Origin: Campylobacteraceae bacterium
GTDB taxonomy: Bacteria; Campylobacterota; Campylobacteria; Campylobacterales; Sulfurospirillaceae
Direction: 5' to 3'
Length of the DNA: 5,430 nucleotides
Assembly (NCBI GenBank): GCA_019162915.1
Contig: JAFLKZ010000064.1
Span: 8,206-13,635, forward strand
Position numbers and translations under genes: made by a program. Under the pieces are notes generated by a model. It ran no database searches. It had not been told where the DNA came from and saw only the letters and a program-made list of their open reading frames with translations. This document shows, piece by piece, positions 1 through 5,430 of this stretch; positions within the stretch are counted from its first letter, which is position 1; each line of letters opens with the position of its first letter.

Positions 1-2
1 CA

Positions 3-86
3 AGTGTTATAGTCACACTCTCATCTTATTATCCAGCACATAAAGCAACGCAGGTTAATGTCTTAGATACGCTTCGAAATGAGTAG
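3..86 (+). CDS. C-terminal end of an FtsX/LolC/MacB-type ABC transporter permease (5' partial)
   Basis: An open frame enters from the left edge and runs for 27 codons to a TAG at 84-86. The tail contains YYPAHKATQ followed by VLDTLRNE. This matches the usual end of FtsX-domain permeases, where the last membrane helix leads into a 'YPA-x-RA ... P-x-E-A-LR-x-E' motif at the extreme C-terminus. Such proteins are inner-membrane subunits of LolCDE lipoprotein-release, MacB efflux or FtsEX complexes. Only the tail is visible, so the subfamily cannot be decided. A hairpin terminator starts five bases after the stop, which supports this being a real gene end. The gene converges on the minus-strand two-component cluster and has no evident functional link to it. 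Confidence 0.68.
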   Translation, partial: SVIVTLSSYYPAHKATQVNVLDTLRNE

Positions 87-90
87 CATT

Positions 91-135
91 AGGTGGCCTT
101 GCTCTTGATGATGAGCAAGGTCACCTAGTGTTTTT
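91..135 (+). terminator. Rho-independent terminator of the permease gene
   Basis: The arms AGGTGGCCTTGCTC (91-104) and GAGCAAGGTCACCT (113-126) pair over 14 positions with one G-U wobble, around an 8-base loop. A run of five T at 131-135 follows after four bases. The wobble is a G-U only in the plus-strand transcript (C-A mismatch on the other), and the T run lies on the plus-strand 3' side, so the permease gene is the likely user. The hairpin also sits just past the stop of the minus-strand cluster and could slow transcription from that side, but no T run follows it there. Confidence 0.8.
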
Positions 136-535
136 ACTTTAAAAGTTCAGAAGTTATATTGCTATTGTCTTCTACATTTTCTCGTAATTTTTTGATTAGT
201 GTGGCAGAGTCTTGGCCATCATCTGGATAGCTTACGATATTATCTACTGCTTCTTGGTCTAAAAACTCTTGAATACCTGCGAGTAGTTCGGTAGCACCAT
301 TCCAATCTGTTCCTGTTAGCATCACAACATAATGGCTATCATGGTTGAAAAGGGCATCTGTTCTTCTTAGAATTTTCTGAAATATTTCAATATTGTCTAT
401 TTCCTTTCTCTCTTCTAATGAGAAAAAGATAAGCGAAAAGGGAGCTTCATCTTTAATTCCAAATCGCTCTAAGAGTGCAATGTGATGGTCTATAAGATTA
501 GCAAGGTTAATCTTTGAAAATGTAATACTAGACAT
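134..535 (-). CDS. Small degenerate GGDEF-like protein, function unknown
   Basis: This 133-residue protein has no signal peptide, membrane segment or cysteine, so it is probably cytosolic. I do not recognise it as a named family. Its pattern resembles a shortened diguanylate cyclase (GGDEF) fold: a hydrophobic strand FSLIFFSLEE (33-42), then ILRRTDALF (55-63), HDSHYVVML (65-73) where GGDEF-F-hydrophobic would lie, TDWNGATELLAGIQEFL (76-92) like the following helix, and VSYPDDGQDSATLIKKL (101-117) like the 'yP-x-DG-x-ta-x-eLi-x-x-A' end. The GGDEF residues and the metal-binding aspartates of the first strand are missing, so cyclase activity is unlikely. A good Shine-Dalgarno (AAAGGAG, five bases before ATG) sets the start. 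It lies 31 bases after the histidine kinase gene and may be cotranscribed or use its own promoter at about 564-569. A partner or regulatory role with the two-component system is inferred from position only. Confidence 0.8.
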   Translation of the reverse strand: MSSITFSKINLANLIDHHIALLERFGIKDEAPFSLIFFSLEERKEIDNIEIFQKILRRTDALFNHDSHYVVMLTGTDWNGATELLAGIQEFLDQEAVDNIVSYPDDGQDSATLIKKLRENVEDNSNITSELLK

Positions 536-558
536 AAATACTCCTTTGGTTATAGCTG

Positions 559-580
559 TTAATATTTTACTGTAAAGTTT
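559..580 (-). promoter_or_regulatory. Possible promoter of the degenerate GGDEF-like gene
   Basis: On the minus strand a -10-like TAAAAT (564-569) sits inside AACTTTACAGTAAAATATTA, overlapping the last codons and stop of the kinase gene. The stretch matches the promoter of the response regulator at 20 of 25 positions, and in both cases lies at the same distance from the ATG. There is no clear -35 box, which is common in Campylobacterota. It could instead be chance A/T-rich similarity with readthrough from the operon. Confidence 0.4.
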
Positions 581-1799
581 CTATTTTATCAAAATTGAAA
601 TAGTTATAACTCTCTTTATGTTCATAGGTAAACTCAATTTGATGTGCTTTGATAATATGTTGAACGATATAAAGTCCTAAACCAAAACTATGATGTGAGT
701 TTTTCTCTTGTACAAAAGGTTCTAAATAATGAGAAAGATCATATATCAGAGGTTTTCCTTGACTAATGAAAGATATTTTATGTTTAGTAGCAATGATTTT
801 TATCTTTTTATCAATAGAGTATTTAATACCATTATCAATGATATTTTTCATAGCAGTTGTAAAAAGTCTAAAGTCTACATGTAAGATAAGTTCATCTTCT
901 ATTTCGAGTTCTATTTGAGAAAGCGGTATCATCGCTAAGTCAATGGCTTCATCAAGCATGTCAACCAAACGATAAGGTTTGACGTTTTTAATGCCCTCAC
1001 CAGAGGTAATCTGCTCAATAGAAGCAAATTCGTTAATAAGCAGTTCTAGCTTTTCAAATGTAGCGATAAGTCTCTCTTTTTGCTTAGTGTTTTCAAGCAT
1101 TTCAGCGCTAATCCTCCCTTTAGTAATAGGTGTTTTGAGCTCATGCATGATGTTGCGTAAAAAAAGCTGTCTTGATTGATTGAGTTTATTAATCTGTTCA
1201 ACGGCATTATGAAAAGAATTAGAGACTTGAGATATCTCATCTTCTCCTTCCGTTTTACAGTCGATATCTAAATCGCCTTTAGCAAATCTATCCATTTGTC
1301 GTTTGAGTTTTCGCAAAGGTTTAAGTTTTCTTATAGTTAAGAGATACGCAACGATAATAATCACAAAAACGACACCAAAAATAATTTTAATCAAATCATA
1401 ACGATAAGGTTGGTAATCATCATCTTTTAAAAGCAAAGAAGAGTACTTTGTTTCGATGTATAAATAGTGGTCGTTGTCAAATTTTAAAATGGAGCTAGTA
1501 CCAATTTTATCTGAAATCTTTTGAATAGTCTGTGCTTCTTGAATGATGCTCTTTTTAGCGACTTTATCATTAATTTCACTCATTTTATAACCTTGAACTT
1601 GCTTTTTAAGCTCTTCATCGGTAATGAAATTGTTAAGATGAAAAAGTGTCGCTCTAGCAATGACAGAATATTTTGTATTTAACTTTTCCGTATAAGTTTG
1701 TTTATCGTATTCTAACAAAAAGAGTAATGCTAAAAATATACTCATAATGCTGATGAAAAAAATAAAGGTAATACTGTAAAAAATAGATGATTTTGTCAT
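567..1799 (-). CDS. cprS: Sensor histidine kinase, ArsS/CprS-like
   Basis: This 410-residue inner-membrane kinase senses an extracytoplasmic signal and phosphorylates the neighbouring response regulator. Order of parts: TM1 at about 7-30, a periplasmic region of about 100 residues (31-134) with no fold I recognise, TM2 at about 136-156, a HAMP linker (157-208), a dimerisation/phosphoacceptor domain with MHELKTPI (His219), and an ATPase domain with N-box NIIDNGIKYS (319-328), F-box-like EPFVQE (360-365) and G2 box FGLGLYIV (372-379). The G1 box is atypical: ISQGKP (345-350) replaces the usual D-x-G-x-G. The ATG overlaps the regulator's stop as ATGA and has only a weak ribosome site, so translation is probably coupled. 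The name rests on domain layout and on the C. jejuni cprRS-cbpA-hspR-kefB gene order; the kinase role is secure, the orthology less so. Confidence 0.9.
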   Translation of the reverse strand: MTKSSIFYSITFIFFISIMSIFLALLFLLEYDKQTYTEKLNTKYSVIARATLFHLNNFITDEELKKQVQGYKMSEINDKVAKKSIIQEAQTIQKISDKIGTSSILKFDNDHYLYIETKYSSLLLKDDDYQPYRYDLIKIIFGVVFVIIIVAYLLTIRKLKPLRKLKRQMDRFAKGDLDIDCKTEGEDEISQVSNSFHNAVEQINKLNQSRQLFLRNIMHELKTPITKGRISAEMLENTKQKERLIATFEKLELLINEFASIEQITSGEGIKNVKPYRLVDMLDEAIDLAMIPLSQIELEIEDELILHVDFRLFTTAMKNIIDNGIKYSIDKKIKIIATKHKISFISQGKPLIYDLSHYLEPFVQEKNSHHSFGLGLYIVQHIIKAHQIEFTYEHKESYNYFNFDKIETLQ

Positions 1800-2476
1800 T
1801 GTAAAAATTTGTATCCAATCCCTCTAATGGCATGTATATAAGTTGGCTCTTTAGGATTTTCACCTAGTTTTTGGCGAACTCGACCGATGATAACATCAAT
1901 ACTTTTATTGGTTGTTTCTTCGCTAATAGCTTCAATGTTGTAGATAAGATCTTCTCTTGAAACCACGCCGCCTTCTTTTTTCATAAGGTAAGCTAAAATT
2001 CCATATTCTGCTGCTGTAAGGTGAAGCTCTTTGCCTCGCAAGGTGATACTTCTCCTCTCTTCATTAAGGATTAAATCTTTTGGCTTTTGTACGATGACTT
2101 CTGTCGGTGTAAATCCTTGTTGCCGACGCAGAAGACTCATAATTCTTGCTTGAAGTTCTCTTGGATTATAGGGTTTTGGAAGGTAATCATCCGCGCCATT
2201 TTCAAGTGCCGTTACTTTATCGGCGATGTCTGTTCTTGCCGAAGAGATAATGATGGGTACGGTGTGTCGTTTTCGTATCTCTTTGCATACTTCAAGTCCA
2301 TCAAGTCCAGGAAGTGTAAGATCAAGTATCACTAAATCAAATTTTTGTGTATCTAGTGTTGAAAGTCCCATATAAGGGTCATCTGCAATAGTTATTTTTA
2401 TATCAAAAGGTTCTAAGTACTCTGCTAAAATTTCTGCAAGTTCCAAATCATCTTCTATCATTAAAATATGTGTCAT
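1796..2476 (-). CDS. cprR: OmpR/PhoB-family response regulator, CprR-like
   Basis: This 226-residue cytosolic DNA-binding regulator has the normal length and layout of its family. The receiver domain (about 1-115) shows the acidic pocket E8/D9/D10, phosphoacceptor D52 in ILDLTLPGLDG, switch residue S79 before A80, and K101 in LPKPYNP. The winged-helix effector domain (about 130-226) shows LTAAEYGIL, VVSREDL, a recognition helix around SIDVIIGRVRQKLG and the terminal IRGIGYKF wing. All phosphorylation residues are intact. The start is supported by AAGGA six bases upstream. It is first in the minus-strand cluster, overlaps the kinase gene by four bases and is divergent from cbpA. In C. jejuni CprR is linked to envelope and biofilm-related stress control. 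The name is by family and synteny; CprR rather than another OmpR-type paralogue is an inference. Confidence 0.92.
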   Translation of the reverse strand: MTHILMIEDDLELAEILAEYLEPFDIKITIADDPYMGLSTLDTQKFDLVILDLTLPGLDGLEVCKEIRKRHTVPIIISSARTDIADKVTALENGADDYLPKPYNPRELQARIMSLLRRQQGFTPTEVIVQKPKDLILNEERRSITLRGKELHLTAAEYGILAYLMKKEGGVVSREDLIYNIEAISEETTNKSIDVIIGRVRQKLGENPKEPTYIHAIRGIGYKFLQ

Positions 2477-2482
2477 GTCTAT

Positions 2483-2520
2483 TCCTTTTGGAAGTGCGCT
2501 TAATATTATACAGTAGAGTT
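2483..2520 (-). promoter_or_regulatory. Promoter and ribosome site of the response regulator operon
   Basis: A perfect -10 box TATAAT lies on the minus strand at 2505-2510, preceded directly by CTG. There is no TTGACA-like -35 box, but the upstream DNA (2521-2545) is a long A/T tract, as is usual for Campylobacterota sigma-70 promoters. The predicted start near 2498 gives a leader of about 22 bases, with AAGGA (2483-2487) placed six bases before the ATG. Confidence 0.65.
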
Positions 2521-2557
2521 CTTTTATTTTTTATTTTTAAAATTATAGAGAGTAGGA

Positions 2558-2576
2558 GTAAATATAAGGTAAATAT
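2558..2576. repeat. Direct repeat of GTAAATAT with 11-base phasing; candidate response-regulator site
   Basis: GTAAATAT occurs at 2558-2565 and again at 2569-2576, 11 bases apart start to start, or about one helical turn. OmpR-family regulators typically bind such tandem half-sites as head-to-tail dimers. The pair lies about 50-70 bases upstream of the response regulator's -10 box and also upstream of the cbpA promoter, so autoregulation is plausible. The region is A/T-rich, and chance recurrence of an 8-mer cannot be excluded. Confidence 0.35.
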
Positions 2577-2594
2577 CATTAAAAAGTTATTGAA

Positions 2595-2615
2595 GTTGAT
2601 TGACCTAGACTAAAG
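2595..2615 (+). promoter_or_regulatory. HAIR-like HspR operator
   Basis: GTTGATT (2595-2601), seven spacer bases, then ACTAAAG (2609-2615) match the known HspR inverted repeat CTTGAGT-N7-ACTCAAG at 11 of 14 positions with exact spacing. The site overlaps the -35 box of the cbpA promoter, where a repressor would block RNA polymerase. The HspR gene itself is second in the operon, so this would be autorepression. Confidence 0.6.
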
Positions 2616-2629
2616 TTTTGTGTTATAAT
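2600..2629 (+). promoter_or_regulatory. Sigma-70-type promoter of the cbpA-hspR-kefB operon
   Basis: The -35 box TTGACC (2600-2605, five of six consensus bases) and the -10 box TATAAT (2624-2629) are 18 bases apart, with an extended TGT just before the -10. The predicted start near 2636 gives a leader of about 28 bases. The ribosome site AAGAGG (2651-2656) ends seven bases before the ATG. It is the strongest promoter in the window by eye. Confidence 0.75.
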
Positions 2630-2663
2630 CACTATAAATATTAAGACAATAAGAGGTAAGAGT

Positions 2664-3518
2664 ATGAGCAAAAGTTTATACGATACGCTAGATGTTTCAC
2701 AAGATGCATCAGCAGAAGAAATCAAAAAAGCATATAGAAGGTTGGCACGCAAATTTCATCCAGATATCAATAAAGATGCAGGTGCTGAAGAAAAATTTAA
2801 AGAGATTAATGCTGCTTATGAAATACTCAGTGATGAACAAAAACGTCGTCAATATGACCAATATGGTGACAATATGTTTGGTGGTCAAAATTTCCATGAT
2901 TTTGCACATTCTCAAGGTGGGAATGGTAATTTAGATGATATTTTACGAAGTATTTTTGGCGGTGGCGGCGGATTTAGTGGTTTTGGCGGAAATAGAGGAT
3001 TTGGTGGTTTTAGTGAACCTGACTTAGATGTTAATGCTAAAATAACGATACCTTTTAATGTTTCTATTTTAGGAGGAAAACACGCTGTCTCTTATAATGG
3101 AGAGAGTTTTGATGTGAAAATACCAGCTGGAATCAAAAACGGCGAAAAAATGAGAATTAGAGAAAAAGGTAAAACATTTCAAAGAAATAAGGGTGACCTT
3201 CTTTTAAGTGTTGAAGTCGCCAATAGCCCTGAATATGTACGAGAGGGTGATGACCTGGTTAAAACAATAGAAATTCCACTTAAAACAGCACTTTTGGGTG
3301 GAAAAGTAGTGGTTGAGACTTTGCATAAAGAGATTACGCTTAAAGTTAAAAACGATACAAAAAATGGCCAGAAATTTAGAGTCAAAGAATATGGTGCATT
3401 GAATAGAAAAACACAAGTAAAAGGTGATTTATATCTTGTTGCCAATATCATACTTCCATCACTTGCTTCGCTTGATAGCGATCTTGTGGCATTAATGGAA
3501 GCTAAATTACCAAATTAA
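2664..3518 (+). CDS. cbpA: CbpA/DnaJ-class co-chaperone (class B J-protein)
   Basis: This 284-residue cytosolic J-protein stimulates the ATPase of DnaK (Hsp70) and delivers unfolded clients to it. The J domain covers about 1-67 with the essential HPD motif at 32-34 and LSDEQKRRQYDQYG at its end. A Gly/Phe-rich linker spans about 71-116. Two C-terminal beta domains follow (about 121-190 with IPAGIKNGEKMRI, and 195-265 with IPLKTALLGGKVVVETL), then a short dimerisation tail. There is no CxxCxGxG zinc region, and in fact no cysteine at all, which separates it from DnaJ proper. The length is close to the usual 285-305 residues of CbpA. It is first in the operon and ten bases ahead of hspR, as in related bacteria; in Helicobacter pylori CbpA also influences HspR activity, so a feedback role is plausible. 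Confidence 0.94.
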   Translation: MSKSLYDTLDVSQDASAEEIKKAYRRLARKFHPDINKDAGAEEKFKEINAAYEILSDEQKRRQYDQYGDNMFGGQNFHDFAHSQGGNGNLDDILRSIFGGGGGFSGFGGNRGFGGFSEPDLDVNAKITIPFNVSILGGKHAVSYNGESFDVKIPAGIKNGEKMRIREKGKTFQRNKGDLLLSVEVANSPEYVREGDDLVKTIEIPLKTALLGGKVVVETLHKEITLKVKNDTKNGQKFRVKEYGALNRKTQVKGDLYLVANIILPSLASLDSDLVALMEAKLPN

Positions 3519-3528
3519 AGGAGTCAAG

Positions 3529-3903
3529 ATGCATCATGAATATGAAGAGCCTGTGTATCTTATCAGTGTTGTTGCTAAAGTTTTGACAATTCATCCCCAA
3601 ACATTACGTCAGTATGAAAGAGAAGGGTTGGTGAGACCCTCAAGGACAGATGGTAAAATGCGCTTATACTCACAAAAAGATATCGATAAAATCAAGATGA
3701 TTCTTCGACTGACCAGAGATCTTCGTGTTAATCTTGCTGGTGTTGATATTGTGATGCAATTGAAAGAAAAAATAGACGAGTATGAAGAGATTATTGAAAG
3801 TCTTCGTTTGGAAGTCAGTGGTTTATCTAAACAAAATACTAAAACAAAAAATCCTTTAGTGAAGCATAAAAATAGTTATGAAATTATACTTTTTGGTGAA
3901 TAA
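3529..3903 (+). CDS. hspR: HspR heat-shock repressor (MerR family)
   Basis: This 124-residue DNA-binding repressor controls chaperone operons by binding HAIR sites. The N-terminal MerR-type winged helix-turn-helix spans about 9-70: YLISVVAKVLTIHPQTLRQY (10-29) forms the first two helices, EREGLVRPSRTDGKMRLYS (30-48) the linker and wing, and DIDKI onward the next helix. A dimerising coiled coil follows at about 73-100 (MQLKEKIDEYEEIIESLRLE), then a basic, flexible tail. There are no metal- or redox-sensing cysteines, as expected for HspR. The ribosome site AAAGGAG (3517-3523) overlaps the cbpA stop codon and lies five bases before ATG, so translation of the two genes is probably coupled. The nearby HAIR-like site at 2595-2615 suggests autoregulation of the operon. 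Confidence 0.94.
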   Translation: MHHEYEEPVYLISVVAKVLTIHPQTLRQYEREGLVRPSRTDGKMRLYSQKDIDKIKMILRLTRDLRVNLAGVDIVMQLKEKIDEYEEIIESLRLEVSGLSKQNTKTKNPLVKHKNSYEIILFGE

Positions 3904-3908
3904 TAATA

Positions 3909-5430
3909 ATGGATAATTTACTGGTCATTATATTAAGTGCAACAGCTATAGCAACATTACTCAATATTTTTTTAAAACGATTTAATATACCCACTATTAT
4001 AGGGTATATTATCACAGGATTTGCCATAGCTTACATGTATGAACTAGGAAGTAACAATGATTCTCTAACGCATATTGCTGAGTTTGGGATTGTTTTTTTG
4101 ATGTTTACCATAGGACTTGAATTTTCCATAAAGCATTTGATGAGTATGAAAAAAGATGTGTTTTTTTATGGATTTTTACAAGTAGCACTTGTTGGTGGCA
4201 TCATTTCACTCAGTTGCGAATATATTTTTAAAATGGATCAAAAAAGCTCAATTATCATTGGATATGCGTTAGCACTTTCTTCCACCGCCATTGTTTTAAA
4301 AATACTCAATGATAGCGGTAATATTCATACTGTTTATGGTAGAAAAGCATTAGGAATTCTTCTTTTTCAAGACATTGCCGTTATTCCTATTTTACTCATG
4401 ATAAATATTTTTTCAAGTCAAAATAGTTCGATTTCGTCATTACTTTTAGAAACTTTCATAAGCGTTATTTTTATTTTAGCGCTGCTGTTTTTGATTGGAA
4501 AGTATTTTCTTAATCGTTTTTTATCTTTGGTGGTTTGGGCTGATACGGAAGAAATATTTATCGCTTCTGTATTGATGTTAGTCATCGGCGCATCATTTTT
4601 AGCGCATATTTTAGGCTTTTCTTATTCATTGGGTGCTTTTTTGGCAGGTATGATGATGGCGGAGACAAAGTATAAACATCAGATTGAAGCTGATCTTGTT
4701 CCCTTTCGCGATATTTTGCTAGGTTTATTTTTTATCACAGTGGGAATGCAAATTGATATTAATGTTATTTTTCAGCACTATTTTGCCATTCTTTTAGTTT
4801 TAATAGCCGTAATATCGATTAAAGTGGTGGTTGTTTTTGCTATTGTTTCGATCAGTGTAGGTGCTAGGGTAGGTTTGAAATCAGCTCTTGCAATTGCTCA
4901 AGCGGGAGAGTTTTCATTGGCTATTTTAGCCCTTGCAAATTCATCAAATTTAATAGAACAAAAAATTGTTCAGATTTTGATTGTCGTGGTAGTGTTATCA
5001 ATGATTGCAACACCTTTTATGCTAAAAAATATCAAAAAAATTGTAGATATGATTACAAAAGAGCCGGAGAGTGGGGATTTTGTTATTAATTCATCGGGGA
5101 TAAAAGACCATATTATTGTTTGTGGGTATGGAAAATTAGGTCAAGAGATCGTTTATAGACTTAAAAAAATGAATATTAATTATATCGTAATAGAGCATGA
5201 CATCAATCTTGTAAAACTAGGGCAAAGCAGAGGCGAACCTGTTTATTTTGGTAATGCAGCTGAAAAAAGTATTCTTAAAAAAGCATTTGTGGAAGATTGT
5301 AAAGCGGTTCTTATTGCCATCAATAATGAAAAAAAATTGATTTTATTGTGCGAAATACTCAAATCTTTTGAGAAGAAAATTAAAATTGTTGCTAAAGCCA
5401 GTGATTATGATGAAAAAAAGCTACTAAAAA
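3909..5430 (+). CDS. kefB: KefB-like monovalent cation:proton antiporter (CPA2 family) with TrkA-N domain, 3' partial
   Basis: The frame starts at ATG 3909, five bases after the hspR stop, and stays open to the window end (507 codons). It encodes an inner-membrane CPA2 antiporter or K+ efflux channel. The first 380 or so residues form a run of hydrophobic helices with family motifs FTIGLEF (66-72), LSSTAIVLK, LLFQDIAVIP (F153-Q154-D155), LGAFLAG (241-247), LLGLFFITVGM and QAGEFS (331-336). A cytosolic Rossmann domain begins at about 400, with G406-Y-G408-K-L-G411 and E429 at the end of the second strand, which favours NAD(H) binding. The ribosome site is weak (GGTGA at 3895-3899), so translation is probably coupled to hspR. 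Glutathione control, known for E. coli KefB/KefC, should not be assumed because Campylobacter relatives generally lack glutathione synthesis. The symbol follows C. jejuni usage, and the ion carried is not shown by the sequence. Confidence 0.9.
   Translation, partial: MDNLLVIILSATAIATLLNIFLKRFNIPTIIGYIITGFAIAYMYELGSNNDSLTHIAEFGIVFLMFTIGLEFSIKHLMSMKKDVFFYGFLQVALVGGIISLSCEYIFKMDQKSSIIIGYALALSSTAIVLKILNDSGNIHTVYGRKALGILLFQDIAVIPILLMINIFSSQNSSISSLLLETFISVIFILALLFLIGKYFLNRFLSLVVWADTEEIFIASVLMLVIGASFLAHILGFSYSLGAFLAGMMMAETKYKHQIEADLVPFRDILLGLFFITVGMQIDINVIFQHYFAILLVLIAVISIKVVVVFAIVSISVGARVGLKSALAIAQAGEFSLAILALANSSNLIEQKIVQILIVVVVLSMIATPFMLKNIKKIVDMITKEPESGDFVINSSGIKDHIIVCGYGKLGQEIVYRLKKMNINYIVIEHDINLVKLGQSRGEPVYFGNAAEKSILKKAFVEDCKAVLIAINNEKKLILLCEILKSFEKKIKIVAKASDYDEKKLLK

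Noticed and set aside
91..126. The same hairpin as a terminator for the minus-strand two-component cluster
   Set aside because: In that direction no T run follows the stem and the pairing has a C-A mismatch, so a plus-strand terminator is favoured.
979..1179. Plus-strand open frame of 66 codons inside the histidine kinase gene
   Set aside because: It is antisense to the conserved HisKA region, has no ribosome site, and its product is low-complexity Ser/Leu-rich sequence typical of a shadow frame.
2087..2335. Plus-strand open frame of 82 codons inside the response regulator gene
   Set aside because: It is antisense to the receiver domain with all catalytic residues intact, and shows no start signal or recognisable domain.
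2955..3013. Repetitive GGC/GGT-TTT stretch that could look like a short tandem repeat
   Set aside because: It encodes the Gly/Phe linker expected in J-proteins, and its irregular repeats are explained by the protein.
3179..3451. Minus-strand open frame of 90 codons inside cbpA
   Set aside because: It lies opposite the conserved second C-terminal domain of CbpA and has no promoter or ribosome site.
3885..3890. TATACT near the end of hspR as a possible internal promoter for the antiporter
   Set aside because: There is no upstream -35-like element at the right distance, and in DNA this A/T-rich a lone hexamer is weak evidence. Operon readthrough is simpler.

Overview
The window reads as a chromosomal stress-response locus of a Campylobacterota (epsilonproteobacterial) species. 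The evidence is the low GC content, A/T-rich intergenic DNA, -10 boxes with weak or absent -35 boxes on the minus strand, and a gene order close to the cprRS - cbpA - hspR - kefB neighbourhood I know from Campylobacter jejuni. A free-living relative such as Sulfurospirillum is plausible, but the genus cannot be fixed from sequence alone.

Layout. (1) Positions 1-86 hold the last codons of a plus-strand gene whose tail resembles an FtsX/LolC/MacB-type ABC transporter permease. A strong hairpin terminator follows at 91-135. (2) Positions 134-2476 hold a minus-strand cluster, read right to left: an OmpR-family response regulator (CprR-like), its ArsS/CprS-like sensor histidine kinase overlapping by 4 bases, and a 133-residue protein that looks like a GGDEF-type domain without its catalytic signature. 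(3) Positions 2477-2663 are a 187-base divergent control region. It carries a promoter for each direction, a HAIR-like HspR operator over the -35 box of the cbpA promoter, and an 11-base-phased direct repeat that could be a response-regulator site. (4) Positions 2664-5430 hold a plus-strand operon: cbpA (class B J-domain co-chaperone), hspR (MerR-type heat-shock repressor) and a KefB-like cation:proton antiporter with a C-terminal NAD-binding domain, cut off by the window end.

How it works together (inference from family knowledge). HspR probably represses its own operon by binding the HAIR-like site, with CbpA as a co-chaperone or co-regulator of the loop. The two-component system reads an envelope signal through its periplasmic sensor region and probably controls envelope genes and its own promoter. 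In C. jejuni the protease gene htrA lies between cprR and cbpA; here it is absent and only regulatory DNA remains.

No RNA genes, mobile elements or CRISPR arrays were seen. I do not see a wholly new system. The least described parts are the degenerate GGDEF-like protein, the near-duplicate promoter/leader shared by it and the response regulator, and the putative operators between the divergent operons.
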